Notes under the pieces: generated by a model
The model's database searches: none
What the model was told of the DNA's origin: nothing
Seen by the model: only the letters and a program-made list of their open reading frames with translations
Origin: a virus
Strand: one strand, 5' to 3'
DNA: 30,017 bases
IMG/VR virus record: IMGVR_UViG_3300022074_000247
Span: 1-30,017 of that record
Part shown: in pieces, positions 1 through 8,900 of the stretch
How the letters are laid out: every line of letters starts with the position of its first letter
How positions within the stretch are numbered: position 1 is the stretch's first letter
Made by a program: the position numbers and the translations under genes

Positions 1-2268
1 GAGGCACAAGAGTATGCACTAGATAAAGCCATCACTGCAGGTACTATTGCCGCTATCACTACTGTTGGTACAATGGGTATTGGTGGTAACGACTTTGAGA
101 AAGCCATATTCAACGGTAAACGGGGCAAGAGTTTCGGCGAAGCCTTCGACGTTGCTGTAAAAGAAGCTGGACAGGAAGCTGTAGAAGAAGGACTGCCACA
201 GGCGTACCTAGAATCTCAACTGTATCAGCTAGATCCTACACGGGATGTGGTTGGTAATGTCGTAAGTAATTCTGTTCTTGGTGCTATCTCTGGTGGCAGC
301 ACGGCGACATCTATTTATGCGGGCGCATCAACGGGCGATTTCCTGTCAAATGCTATAATTGCGTTTAATCCTAACGTTCGCAAAGTTGTGCAAAACGAAG
401 GTGGCCTAGACGCAGCGGGGGTTACGCAGCAACTTAACGATCTTGGCGTATCTGACACCACCATACAGTCAAACATACTCAACCAAGTATTCGACACGGA
501 TTACACCAGCACTGGTGAGGCTGAACAGGCTGCTTTTGACTATGTTACAAACAGTAACATTCCGTATAAATTTACAAAAGATGAGATCACGAACTTTACA
601 GGGGCTAACCCTGATTCTGGTTTACCTGACGCGTTCGATGCGTATGTAGACCCACGATATCTGGACGCACAGGAGATCATAAACGCCGCCGCTGCAGAGG
701 GCGTTACACTTACAGAGCAACAAGCTGCAGATTATGTAGGGCAAAAGGACGAGGCGCAAGAAACACAGAACCTGCAGACCAATGTGTTTGACCAGCAAGC
801 TACGACCTACGAAGAAGCCAAAAACTATCTCGACAATCTTGGGTACAACCCAACAGAAGACGAGATCAATAATTTTGTAGCCCAAGTAAATGAGACTGAA
901 CAACAACAGGCCATAACAACTTATGCTGAAGATAGGCTGACCACCAAAGACGAGGTGGTAAAAGAGCTAGAAGATGCAGGGTTTGATGTTGATCTGTTGC
1001 CAGATGATTTTGTTGACCAGTTTGTCAAACAAGGACTGCAGACAGACACCATAGAAGAACTCGTAAAGGCATCTGACGAGTTTATGGTCACGGAAGATGA
1101 GGTGCTAAACGCGTTTAAGGTGGCTGGCCTGCCTGACGTACGACCAGAAGATGTTGCAGGGCTTGTTGGGCAGTACAACGAAGCAGAGCTTGTAAACAAG
1201 TTAGAAGAAGCCTTGCCCGGTGCGCAGTTCAACGTTCTGAAGTACATGCTTGGCAAGCCGCCGACTGACGATACTGAAGCTACAGGCATATACAAAGAGC
1301 TTGAGAACCTTATAGATGCGGGAGCCACGCAAGACGAGGCTATCCAACAGATAAGCGACAGACTCAACGTAAGCACGCAAGATCTAAACAATGCGATATC
1401 TGAAGTAAGTCAAGAAGTTACTGATGTTGAGACTAATCTTACTAGCATAATCAACGATGTTAACACCTCTTTGACCGACAAGATTACTGCACTGCAGGAT
1501 GCGGGACTATCTCAAGATCAGGCCATTGCAGAGATAAGCACGCAACTGAACTTGAGCGTTACAGACATACAGTCTCAGCTTGGTGATATTGAGTCTGGAA
1601 TCGGTGAGGATATTAGTGGGCTTACTTCTGAAGTTGACGCGATTGCGCAGATTATCGGCAAGCCCGCAACCGAAGTCACCGCCACAGATATCGACTTTAT
1701 TGAGGACATCATAGCGCAAACAGAGGCGTTTTCTGACCCTACGCAGTTTCAATTCACTCAAGATCAGTTAGCATACGACGTTACAGGGGATGGTATCGTT
1801 GACATAAACGATCAAAACCTGTTAAATAATGCACTACAGGGTCAAGATGTTACCTTTGCGACTGAATCAAAATTTCAACCTGCTACGGGGATATTTGCAC
1901 AGTTAGATCAGCAAGCAGCACTGCAACAACAGCAACAAGCTGACTTGCAAGCGCAACTACAGGCACAGTTTGATGCGCAAGCACAACAACAGCTAGATCA
2001 ACAGATGCAACTAACTCAACAGGTAGAAGACGAAGCTACAAAAACTCGTAGACTCGGTAACGTAAAGGACTTTCAACAGATGATGATGCAAGACGCGGGC
2101 AGAGTAACTCAAGTCAAGTCGCAACCTGTTGCACAAATCGGTCCTGCGTATGATTTTCAAAGCATTTTCCGTAATCCTGCGCAACAATCCTTTTATACAA
2201 CTCCATATGCCGAAGGTGGAGTAATTGATGCGAACGAAGAGCTGTTACGGCTTATTGGAGATAAGTGA
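1..2268 (+). CDS. Large virion-associated protein, 5'-truncated by window start
   Basis: The frame is open from base 1, so the true start lies outside the window; about 755 residues are visible. The first ~110 residues hold a hydrophobic and Gly-rich stretch with a QEAVEEG...VGNVVSN..LGAISGG segment that resembles one in the giant protein at 5904. Residues ~200-420 contain about four degenerate ~60-residue helical repeats built around T-x-DEV...L..AGF and FV.Q..E. Two further repeats follow (AGATQDEAIQQIS and AGLSQDQAIAEIS, each with LN.S). An EF-hand/dockerin-like loop with Asp/Gly spacing D-V-T-G-D-G-I-V-D-I-N-D starts near visible residue 593 and may bind calcium. A Gln-rich coiled region comes next, and the C-terminus has YAEGGVID. 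There is no catalytic motif. Position at the head of the virion-type gene block suggests a structural or internal virion protein; the exact role is unknown. Confidence 0.75.
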   Translation, partial: EAQEYALDKAITAGTIAAITTVGTMGIGGNDFEKAIFNGKRGKSFGEAFDVAVKEAGQEAVEEGLPQAYLESQLYQLDPTRDVVGNVVSNSVLGAISGGSTATSIYAGASTGDFLSNAIIAFNPNVRKVVQNEGGLDAAGVTQQLNDLGVSDTTIQSNILNQVFDTDYTSTGEAEQAAFDYVTNSNIPYKFTKDEITNFTGANPDSGLPDAFDAYVDPRYLDAQEIINAAAAEGVTLTEQQAADYVGQKDEAQETQNLQTNVFDQQATTYEEAKNYLDNLGYNPTEDEINNFVAQVNETEQQQAITTYAEDRLTTKDEVVKELEDAGFDVDLLPDDFVDQFVKQGLQTDTIEELVKASDEFMVTEDEVLNAFKVAGLPDVRPEDVAGLVGQYNEAELVNKLEEALPGAQFNVLKYMLGKPPTDDTEATGIYKELENLIDAGATQDEAIQQISDRLNVSTQDLNNAISEVSQEVTDVETNLTSIINDVNTSLTDKITALQDAGLSQDQAIAEISTQLNLSVTDIQSQLGDIESGIGEDISGLTSEVDAIAQIIGKPATEVTATDIDFIEDIIAQTEAFSDPTQFQFTQDQLAYDVTGDGIVDINDQNLLNNALQGQDVTFATESKFQPATGIFAQLDQQAALQQQQQADLQAQLQAQFDAQAQQQLDQQMQLTQQVEDEATKTRRLGNVKDFQQMMMQDAGRVTQVKSQPVAQIGPAYDFQSIFRNPAQQSFYTTPYAEGGVIDANEELLRLIGDK

Positions 2269-3113
2269 TGGCAAGAGATCCTTACGCAGAATCAAGCACG
2301 CGCACTACACAATCAAACGTAACTAGTTCAAGTGGTGGTGGAAGTAGTATTTTTGATGATCTTATAAGTCCGTTCAAAGAAGATGATGGCTCTTATGATT
2401 ACGGTAAGATCATAGGCACTGGAACTGCAGCGCTAGGGGCTATAGATCAAGTTGGAAGTCTTTTTGGGTTTGATGTTTTTGGTTCTGGTGGGGGACGAAG
2501 CCAGCCCATGGGATATCAAGGCGGTATTCCCACATACACCGCTAGCCGTATGCAAGTGCCGGGTACCTACGACCCAAATCGTCGTCCGGGCAGTGGTGGG
2601 CAACGATATTTTACTGATGTTCGGTTTAATGGTTCGGACACATCCGAGCAGGCAGCGGGACTTCAAGCTCTAAATCGTGCAAATCTTGCGGCGCAAGACC
2701 GGCAAGGTCAACCTCTTGCTCCCATCCGTGCTGCAGAAGACGCAGCTGCCGCTGAAGCTGCCGCACAAGCCGCGTTAGCTGCACAAACGCCTCAACCTGC
2801 CGTGCAACCAGTGCAGCCTGTGCAACAAATGGCTGCTGGAGGTATCGCTCAACTAAAGCGAGGTAAGTTTCTAGACGGCGATACAGATGGTATGGCGGAT
2901 AAAAAGCCTGCTATGATTGATAATGAGCAGCCCGCCATGTTGAGTGATGGTGAGTTTGTAATTCCAGCGGACGTTGTAAGTCATTTAGGCAACGGCAATT
3001 CAGAAGCTGGCGCGAAGGTGTTGGAAGATATGATGGATAGAGTACGTAAAGCGCGAACAGGGAGTGAGAAGCAGGGTAAAGAGATAGACCCTAAAGACTT
3101 CTTACCAGTATGA
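2268..3113 (+). CDS. Virion structural-type protein with LSDGEFVIPADVV C-terminal motif
   Basis: A 281-residue protein. I chose ATG 2268, which overlaps the previous stop (TGATG) and has GGAG seven bases upstream; a GTG at 2265 is the alternative. The N-terminal half is Ser/Gly-rich with a short hydrophobic stretch, the middle is Ala/Gln/Pro-rich, and the C-terminal ~95 residues are the ordered part: MAAGGIAQL, then DGMADK, QPAMLSDGEFVIPADVV, SHLGNGNSEAG and a basic MMDRVRKARTG helix. I recognise this C-terminal pattern from proteins annotated as virion structural in marine phages; that is recall, not a search. The next gene starts eight bases downstream, so the two are probably translated together. 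The function within the particle is not known. Confidence 0.75.
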   Translation: MARDPYAESSTRTTQSNVTSSSGGGSSIFDDLISPFKEDDGSYDYGKIIGTGTAALGAIDQVGSLFGFDVFGSGGGRSQPMGYQGGIPTYTASRMQVPGTYDPNRRPGSGGQRYFTDVRFNGSDTSEQAAGLQALNRANLAAQDRQGQPLAPIRAAEDAAAAEAAAQAALAAQTPQPAVQPVQPVQQMAAGGIAQLKRGKFLDGDTDGMADKKPAMIDNEQPAMLSDGEFVIPADVVSHLGNGNSEAGAKVLEDMMDRVRKARTGSEKQGKEIDPKDFLPV

Positions 3114-3121
3114 GGTAGATT

Positions 3122-4009
3122 ATGACAACTGAGACACCACAACCTGCCGCACAAACACCGACCACCACGGCTGCACAAACAGGAACTGGAGTGACTGAAA
3201 CGGTTGCAGCAGATCCAATGGTTGGGCAGCAGCTGGGTACAGAATCTGCTCTTTCTACTTATGTAGGTCCATACGTCACAGAGATGCTTGGTCGAGGTCA
3301 GGCACTTGGGTCAATGGACTACCAAGGTTATGGTGGACCTCTTACTGCGGGCGAGTCTGCTGCACAGCAAGCAGCATTTTCTGGGATTGCAGGACTTGCT
3401 GTACCTACAGACCAAATGGGTGCATTTACTCCCGGCAGTTTTACTGATACTGGCACCGCACAACAGTATATGAATCCCTACATTCAAGCCGCGTTACAGC
3501 CACAGATTGATGAAGCACGTCGTCAGTCAGATATCCAACGCGTAGCAGATGCGGGTAGACTGACTCAAGCTGGGGCGTTTGGTGGGTCACGTCAGGCTAT
3601 TATGGATGCAGAAAATCGCCGTAACCTTTTGCAAAATCTTGCGGGTATTACAGGCGCTGGGTATTCAACAGCATTCGATAAGGCACAACAACAGTTCAAT
3701 GTAGAACAAGGAAGACAGCAAACCGCGCAGGATGCAGCAAATACATACGGTTTAGCAGCGTTGACCAGACAAGCAGATCTTGGAGCGCAACAACGTGCGA
3801 TTGAGTCTGAAGGTATAGCTGCTGATTATGGACAGTTTAAAGAAGAAAGAGACTTTCCGTATAAGCAAGTGCAGTATATGCAGTCGTTGTTGCAGGGACT
3901 ACCACTAGCGACACAATCATATACATATGCAGAACCTAGCACTCTGTCTCAAATTACAAGTGCAGGTGGGGGCATCATGGACTTGTACAATATGATTTAT
4001 GACGAGTAG
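3122..4009 (+). CDS. Virion structural-type protein, Ala/Gln-rich helical
   Basis: A 295-residue protein. The start ATG is preceded by GAGG, embedded in the end of the previous gene, at good spacing. After a Thr/Pro-rich N-terminus (~40 residues) there is a Gly-rich segment (GQALGSMDYQGYGG), then a long helical region with MNPYIQAAL and QPQIDEARRQSDIQ, followed by AGAFGGSRQAIMDAE. That region is probably the core fold. The C-terminus is aromatic (FPYKQVQYMQSLLQGLP) and ends with GGGIMDLYNMI. No enzymatic motif is visible. The pattern matches uncharacterised structural proteins of marine tailed phages by recall. It sits between two other proteins of the same compositional type, at nine bases or fewer from each neighbour. 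Confidence 0.75.
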   Translation: MTTETPQPAAQTPTTTAAQTGTGVTETVAADPMVGQQLGTESALSTYVGPYVTEMLGRGQALGSMDYQGYGGPLTAGESAAQQAAFSGIAGLAVPTDQMGAFTPGSFTDTGTAQQYMNPYIQAALQPQIDEARRQSDIQRVADAGRLTQAGAFGGSRQAIMDAENRRNLLQNLAGITGAGYSTAFDKAQQQFNVEQGRQQTAQDAANTYGLAALTRQADLGAQQRAIESEGIAADYGQFKEERDFPYKQVQYMQSLLQGLPLATQSYTYAEPSTLSQITSAGGGIMDLYNMIYDE

Positions 4010-4018
4010 GGGCTAGAT

Positions 4019-5890
4019 ATGGCATACGGCATTGATGACACAATTCAACAAAAAGTAGACGCGTATCGCGGCAACCCCGGCGCACTGCAGCAACGTTATG
4101 CGCAGAACAAAGAGTTAATTGACTTGTTAGCACTGCAAAAGTTGAAAACAGAAAAAGATGCCGCTGCACGCGACATGCAAATGCAGATGCAACAGAAGCC
4201 ACAGACCATTGCACAACAGTATGAAGCAGAGCTTGCTGGGCGCACCAAACAAGAAATGCTAAAAGGTGTAGCTGGCGTTATGCAGAACCGTCAGGCCAAG
4301 CAGCAAAAGAACTTACAACGTGTTGCTCAAGCTGGCTTGCCCGGAGCCGCTGCTCGCCCTGCTCCAAAACAAATGATGGCACAGGGCGGTATTGTTGGGT
4401 TTGCTAGTGGTGGCACTCCGCAAGAAAAACTTGATGAAATTTCTAGAATACGTGCGCGTACTGACATTGGTGAGGCAGAAAAAGAAAGGCTTATAGAAGA
4501 AATTGCGCCAACTCAAGTAGACCCTAACAAAAGAAGCGGCATATCTGGTGGATTCTTGGGGTCTGGTAAGCGCACTAAAATAAGATCAACTACAGGTGGA
4601 CCCACTAAGGCAACAGCAGAAGATCCCCTTGACCAAGTCATACTAGATGCAACCACTCAAGGTATGACTGGGACTACGGAAGGCAGTATCCTTGGGGGTG
4701 GTGGCACCTCAAGCCAGCGCGCACCAGAACAGCCACAAAATATTGATTCTACACTAAGACAAAACATGATACCTCCTGCAGCACCCCCTGCAGGTGATGA
4801 CACCCCTCCACCCGGTCCGAAAGGGCCAGAAGTAAAGCCGCCAACTCTTTTGGATTCGGGTTTAGGACAGGTAGCCTCACCGACTGCACGCACTCAGTTT
4901 TTAGATTCCGCAGGGTATGCTGTAAAGATGTCGGACGCTGCGTCAACTGAGAAAACTAGGGCTGGCATTGAAGGTCTAATGGATACTGATGCTAAAGGTA
5001 TGCGTGATGACGCGTTTGATTACGCCATGGACAAGTTAGGCATGAGTGATGATCGTATTGCCAAAGAAACAGCAAGGCAGCAGGCTCTGGCTAATTTGGA
5101 TGCGCGTCAACTTGACCCTAAAAAACTTAAACAAGAACAGCTATCTGCATTCTTGCGCAACACAGCAAAATCAGGTTCTTTTGCTGGAGGTTCTGCAGGG
5201 TTAGCTAATCTTAGAGCGCAACAAGAATTAGCTGAACGCAACCGCTTGCTCGGACGACAGGCTGGAGAGCGTGAGTTTGAAGGCTTACAACAAGACATAA
5301 AAGTCAAAGCGTTTAATAGTGCTGAAAAAGCCTTTGAAGTTGCAAATACAAATATACGGCAAGGTGTTAGTTCTATGCAGGCGTTTAACGCTACTGAAAT
5401 AGGTATGCTTAATGATAACGCAAAAAGTAGATTGTCTGCAGATACAGCAAACATGGAAGCGGAAGATAGAGATGCAAGACGCATATTGGATGCAGCTATA
5501 TCTAATGCAAGTCAAGGAGTTAAAGTTGCAGTAGCAAATCTAGAAGCTGAGACTGCTGACAGGAAGATGCAGCTCATGGCAGAGCTGGACAAACTTAAAA
5601 TTGAACAACTTGATCGCACGGGTGCAGAGCGAAATTTGGCGGCAGTGGCAAAGTTTATGGGTGAAGTTCGCGCTAAGTACGAAAAGATATACCAAGACAG
5701 GATTGGAATGCTTCCACCCGGTACAGATCAGGCAACTGTACAAAAACTTAGAGACGAAATGAATGCAGCTATCGTTATATCTCTTAAAGATCTAAGAGAC
5801 AGGGCAAAGCAAATTGAATCTAGGATAACAGGCACATACGGAGATTCCACTGGACAGTTTCAACAAGGCAGCATGACTGTTTCTCCATAG
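4019..5890 (+). CDS. Virion-associated helical protein with MAQGGIVGF motif
   Basis: A 623-residue protein with a GGGG ribosome-binding site just before the ATG. Domains in order: an N-terminal helical region (1-110) rich in Gln, Met and Lys; a MAQGGIVGFASGG motif near residues 120-132; a disordered Pro/Gly/Thr-rich linker (~165-300); and a long C-terminal alpha-helical region (~310-610) with many charged residues and DARQLDPKKLKQEQLSAFLR, GSFAGGSAGLANL and heptad-like stretches. The GSFAGGSAGLANLRAQQE segment recalls AGAFGGSRQAIMDAE of the preceding protein, so the two may share a fold. There is no enzymatic motif. The likely role is a structural or internal virion component; this is inferred from position and composition. 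Confidence 0.7.
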   Translation: MAYGIDDTIQQKVDAYRGNPGALQQRYAQNKELIDLLALQKLKTEKDAAARDMQMQMQQKPQTIAQQYEAELAGRTKQEMLKGVAGVMQNRQAKQQKNLQRVAQAGLPGAAARPAPKQMMAQGGIVGFASGGTPQEKLDEISRIRARTDIGEAEKERLIEEIAPTQVDPNKRSGISGGFLGSGKRTKIRSTTGGPTKATAEDPLDQVILDATTQGMTGTTEGSILGGGGTSSQRAPEQPQNIDSTLRQNMIPPAAPPAGDDTPPPGPKGPEVKPPTLLDSGLGQVASPTARTQFLDSAGYAVKMSDAASTEKTRAGIEGLMDTDAKGMRDDAFDYAMDKLGMSDDRIAKETARQQALANLDARQLDPKKLKQEQLSAFLRNTAKSGSFAGGSAGLANLRAQQELAERNRLLGRQAGEREFEGLQQDIKVKAFNSAEKAFEVANTNIRQGVSSMQAFNATEIGMLNDNAKSRLSADTANMEAEDRDARRILDAAISNASQGVKVAVANLEAETADRKMQLMAELDKLKIEQLDRTGAERNLAAVAKFMGEVRAKYEKIYQDRIGMLPPGTDQATVQKLRDEMNAAIVISLKDLRDRAKQIESRITGTYGDSTGQFQQGSMTVSP

Positions 5891-5903
5891 GTAGGATTTT
5901 GCA

Positions 5904-8900
5904 ATGCCCACATATTCGATAAAAGGCGTAGATGGCAAAACTTACTCTATCAAAGGCCCAGAAGGGTTATCTGAAGCGCAAGTTATAGCTGCTATTCAAA
6001 GCGAACTTCGTAGAGAAGAAGATCAAAGATTACAAAGTGACCTTGAAGAAAAACAACGCGCCGCAATAGCTGCACTTTATGGGCAGCAAGAAGAAGAGGA
6101 CGCTGGGTTTTTTGAAAACATAGCTACTGGCTTTGGCGCGGGTGCTGTTGATGTTGGTGAGCTAGCCGCATTAGGCGGTGCTACACTTCTTGATGAAGAA
6201 GCTGAACTCGCTACCAGAAAGAGAATACAGTCTGTCGCAGACGCACTGCGCCCTGAAGGCGGCGACGAAGAGTCAATCACATATAATTTATCTAAGGCGC
6301 TTGGCTCTATTGCTGGTGTTGCTGCCCCCGCTGCCCTTGCCGCTGCCGCTGCTCCTGCCGCACTCACCACTGCTGTAGGTACAGGTATAGCTGGATTACT
6401 TTCTGTGGGTGCCGGTGCGGGTGAAGCTAGCGAGAGAGCCAGAGCTGCTGGTGCTACGGAAGAAGAAAGAAGTGCAGCAGCCTTGCGCGGTGCGCCAATC
6501 GGTGCGTTAGAAATACTGCCGCTGGGTCGCGCACTAAAGTTTATTGATATTCCTGTATTTACCAAGTTTATTGACCGACTTGGGCCTGATCCTGTCCAAG
6601 GATTTACTGACTACTTGAAAAATGCAGGGCTTACGGGTGCATTAGAGGCTGGGCAAGAAGGCACGTCCGCAATCCTGCAGAACCTCAACGAGCGTGGGTA
6701 TAACAAAGAAGCTGAAATCCTTGGAGGGGTGCTAGAAGAGGCTGGGTATGGCGGCGGTGCAGGTGCAATCCTGCAGATTCTTGCTGATGGCAAGCGCGGC
6801 ATAAGTAGGGCTAGAGCTAAGAAAGACGCTGAAGGTGGCGGCGAACCCACTCCTGAAGAGATTCAAGGTGAGTTGTTCGAGGGTGAAGATCTTGGCACGG
6901 CACCTGTGCAACCTGCCCCCACTCCTGCGCAAGAAGAGTTATTTCCTGATACTGATCTAGGTCGCGCACCTGAACGCACAGGCGATCCTGACCAGCTTGA
7001 TTTGTTTGCTCCTAGAGCGCCACAACCAGAGGCTGTGCAGCCAGACATGGTTGAAGAGGCGGAGAGCGCACAACTGCGAGAAATAATTGATGCAGATGAG
7101 ACTGCACAAATACAGGCTATGTTGGATGCAGATGCCAAAGCAGAGGCCGAACTTAGACAAGAACAAGAAACTCGTGCGGCATCAGAAACAGAGACTATTG
7201 CAGGTAGACTTGATACACAGCAACAGCAAGCCACAGAACAACGTCGCACGACCATTCTTCAGGACGTAATTGAAAATACACCAACACGACAAGAAGACAC
7301 ACTGACGAAGAACTTCGCTCGTGCGTTAGAAACCGCAGGTATTGCAAACACACAGCCTAACCAATCTGAAACTCGTGTAATTAAACGTGCGATTGACGTA
7401 CAACGTGCAGAGCGCCCGGCACCAGTAGAAGAACCTGAAGTAGAACCTAAACAGTTTCAAGTGGTTGATGGCAAGCGGGTTCCGCGCACCGAAGTGCCGT
7501 TTGTGCCTGAAAGGCTCACTGCTGCCCAGACTCGCAACGTTACTAAAAAGGACATGGACGATCTGGGTATCAAGCCTGCAGCGCCTGTCCGTAAACGTAT
7601 TGAAGGTAAAGATGTTACCACACCCGAAGTACAGCAGGAGTTGAAAGCATACGCAAACCTACCCGCTGCACCAAAAGAAGCGAAGGAGAAGATAGGTGAG
7701 CAACTCGACTTATTCGCACCTAGAGGCGATGTACGCCAAGATCAGCAAAGGCCCGTACGAACTAGAGATGACGCAGGAACAGATAGAGCTAGCTTTACTC
7801 CTGCTGGACAGCCACGAGTGGGAAGTCCCGATACCGCCAGAACTCCAGCACCTACGGAACGAGGACTGGGAGACACTGGAGTTAGCTCTGCTCGTCCTAC
7901 AAGAAGAACAGCAGGTCGCACAACTCCACTAGAGCCAATCACACCTAAAGTTACCACTGCAGACGTGCAACCTATAGCTGAAGCACCGAAAGCTCTAGTA
8001 CCTCCCGAGCAGTTTAGCGATGATGCCTTGCGTGCCGCTGCCGAGCGTGGCGATCCAGTGGTGATTGGAGGGCGGGATGTCGTTGCAGAAGCTAAAGAGA
8101 AGGAAGCTCCTACCGAAGGAGTCGCTAAGAAAGCAGTTCCAACGAAGCGGGTTGCCGCTAAAAAAGCTGCGCCAAAGAAGGCGGCAGCAAAGAAGGCCGC
8201 TGCTAAAAAAGTAGCGCCTAAGAAAGCAGCGACCAAAACTAAAAAAGAAATACAAAAACAAGTTAAGGGTCAACAGCTTGAAGAAACTGTTGCAAGTCCC
8301 GCAGTTCGTGAAGAGTCCTCACGACTTGAATTTTATACCAGCAAGTTCAAAGAGGCACCAAAAGCCACATTTGTAAACAAAGACGGTGACGCAGAGTCTG
8401 TATCTCTGGATGTAAACACTACTGAAGCTGATGATACCAAGATACTTGACCTGCTAAAGACGCAGATTCCTGCGCAGCAAAGCAAGAAAAAAGGCACGGA
8501 GACAACCGAACGTGCTGAAGCAAGGGCAGCGCAAATATACTTCCGTAAACAAGAGAATCCTAACGATGCTCTGGAAGTGATAGCGCACGAGATTTCGTTT
8601 GCTGATAAACAGTTCCGCGCAACAAAAGACATGAGCGATGGAGAGCGTGCGTACTTTGCAGAAACCGGATCAGAACGTGCGCGTATGGCGCTGCGCTGGG
8701 TACGGAAAAACCTAGATGCAAACACAAACAAGTCTGTAGATAAATTACTAGAAATGCAGCAGCAGTCTCTGGCGGACTCCGTGCGCAAAGAAAACACAAA
8801 AGTAGATTTTGTAGAGACTGAACGTAAGCAAGCAAAAGAGCAGAAGCTCAAAGAAAAGCTGCTTGAGCAAGATGAGCGCCAGCGCCGTAAGGAAGCAGAG

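Noticed and set aside
7742-8236. 164-residue - strand frame rich in Ala and Phe opposite the Lys/Ala tract
   Set aside because: This is the antisense image of the low-complexity Lys/Ala coding region; no ribosome-binding context and no independent motif.
8333-8851. 172-residue - strand frame inside the giant gene
   Set aside because: Ser/Cys/Arg-rich antisense composition typical of shadow frames, fully contained in a convincing gene.
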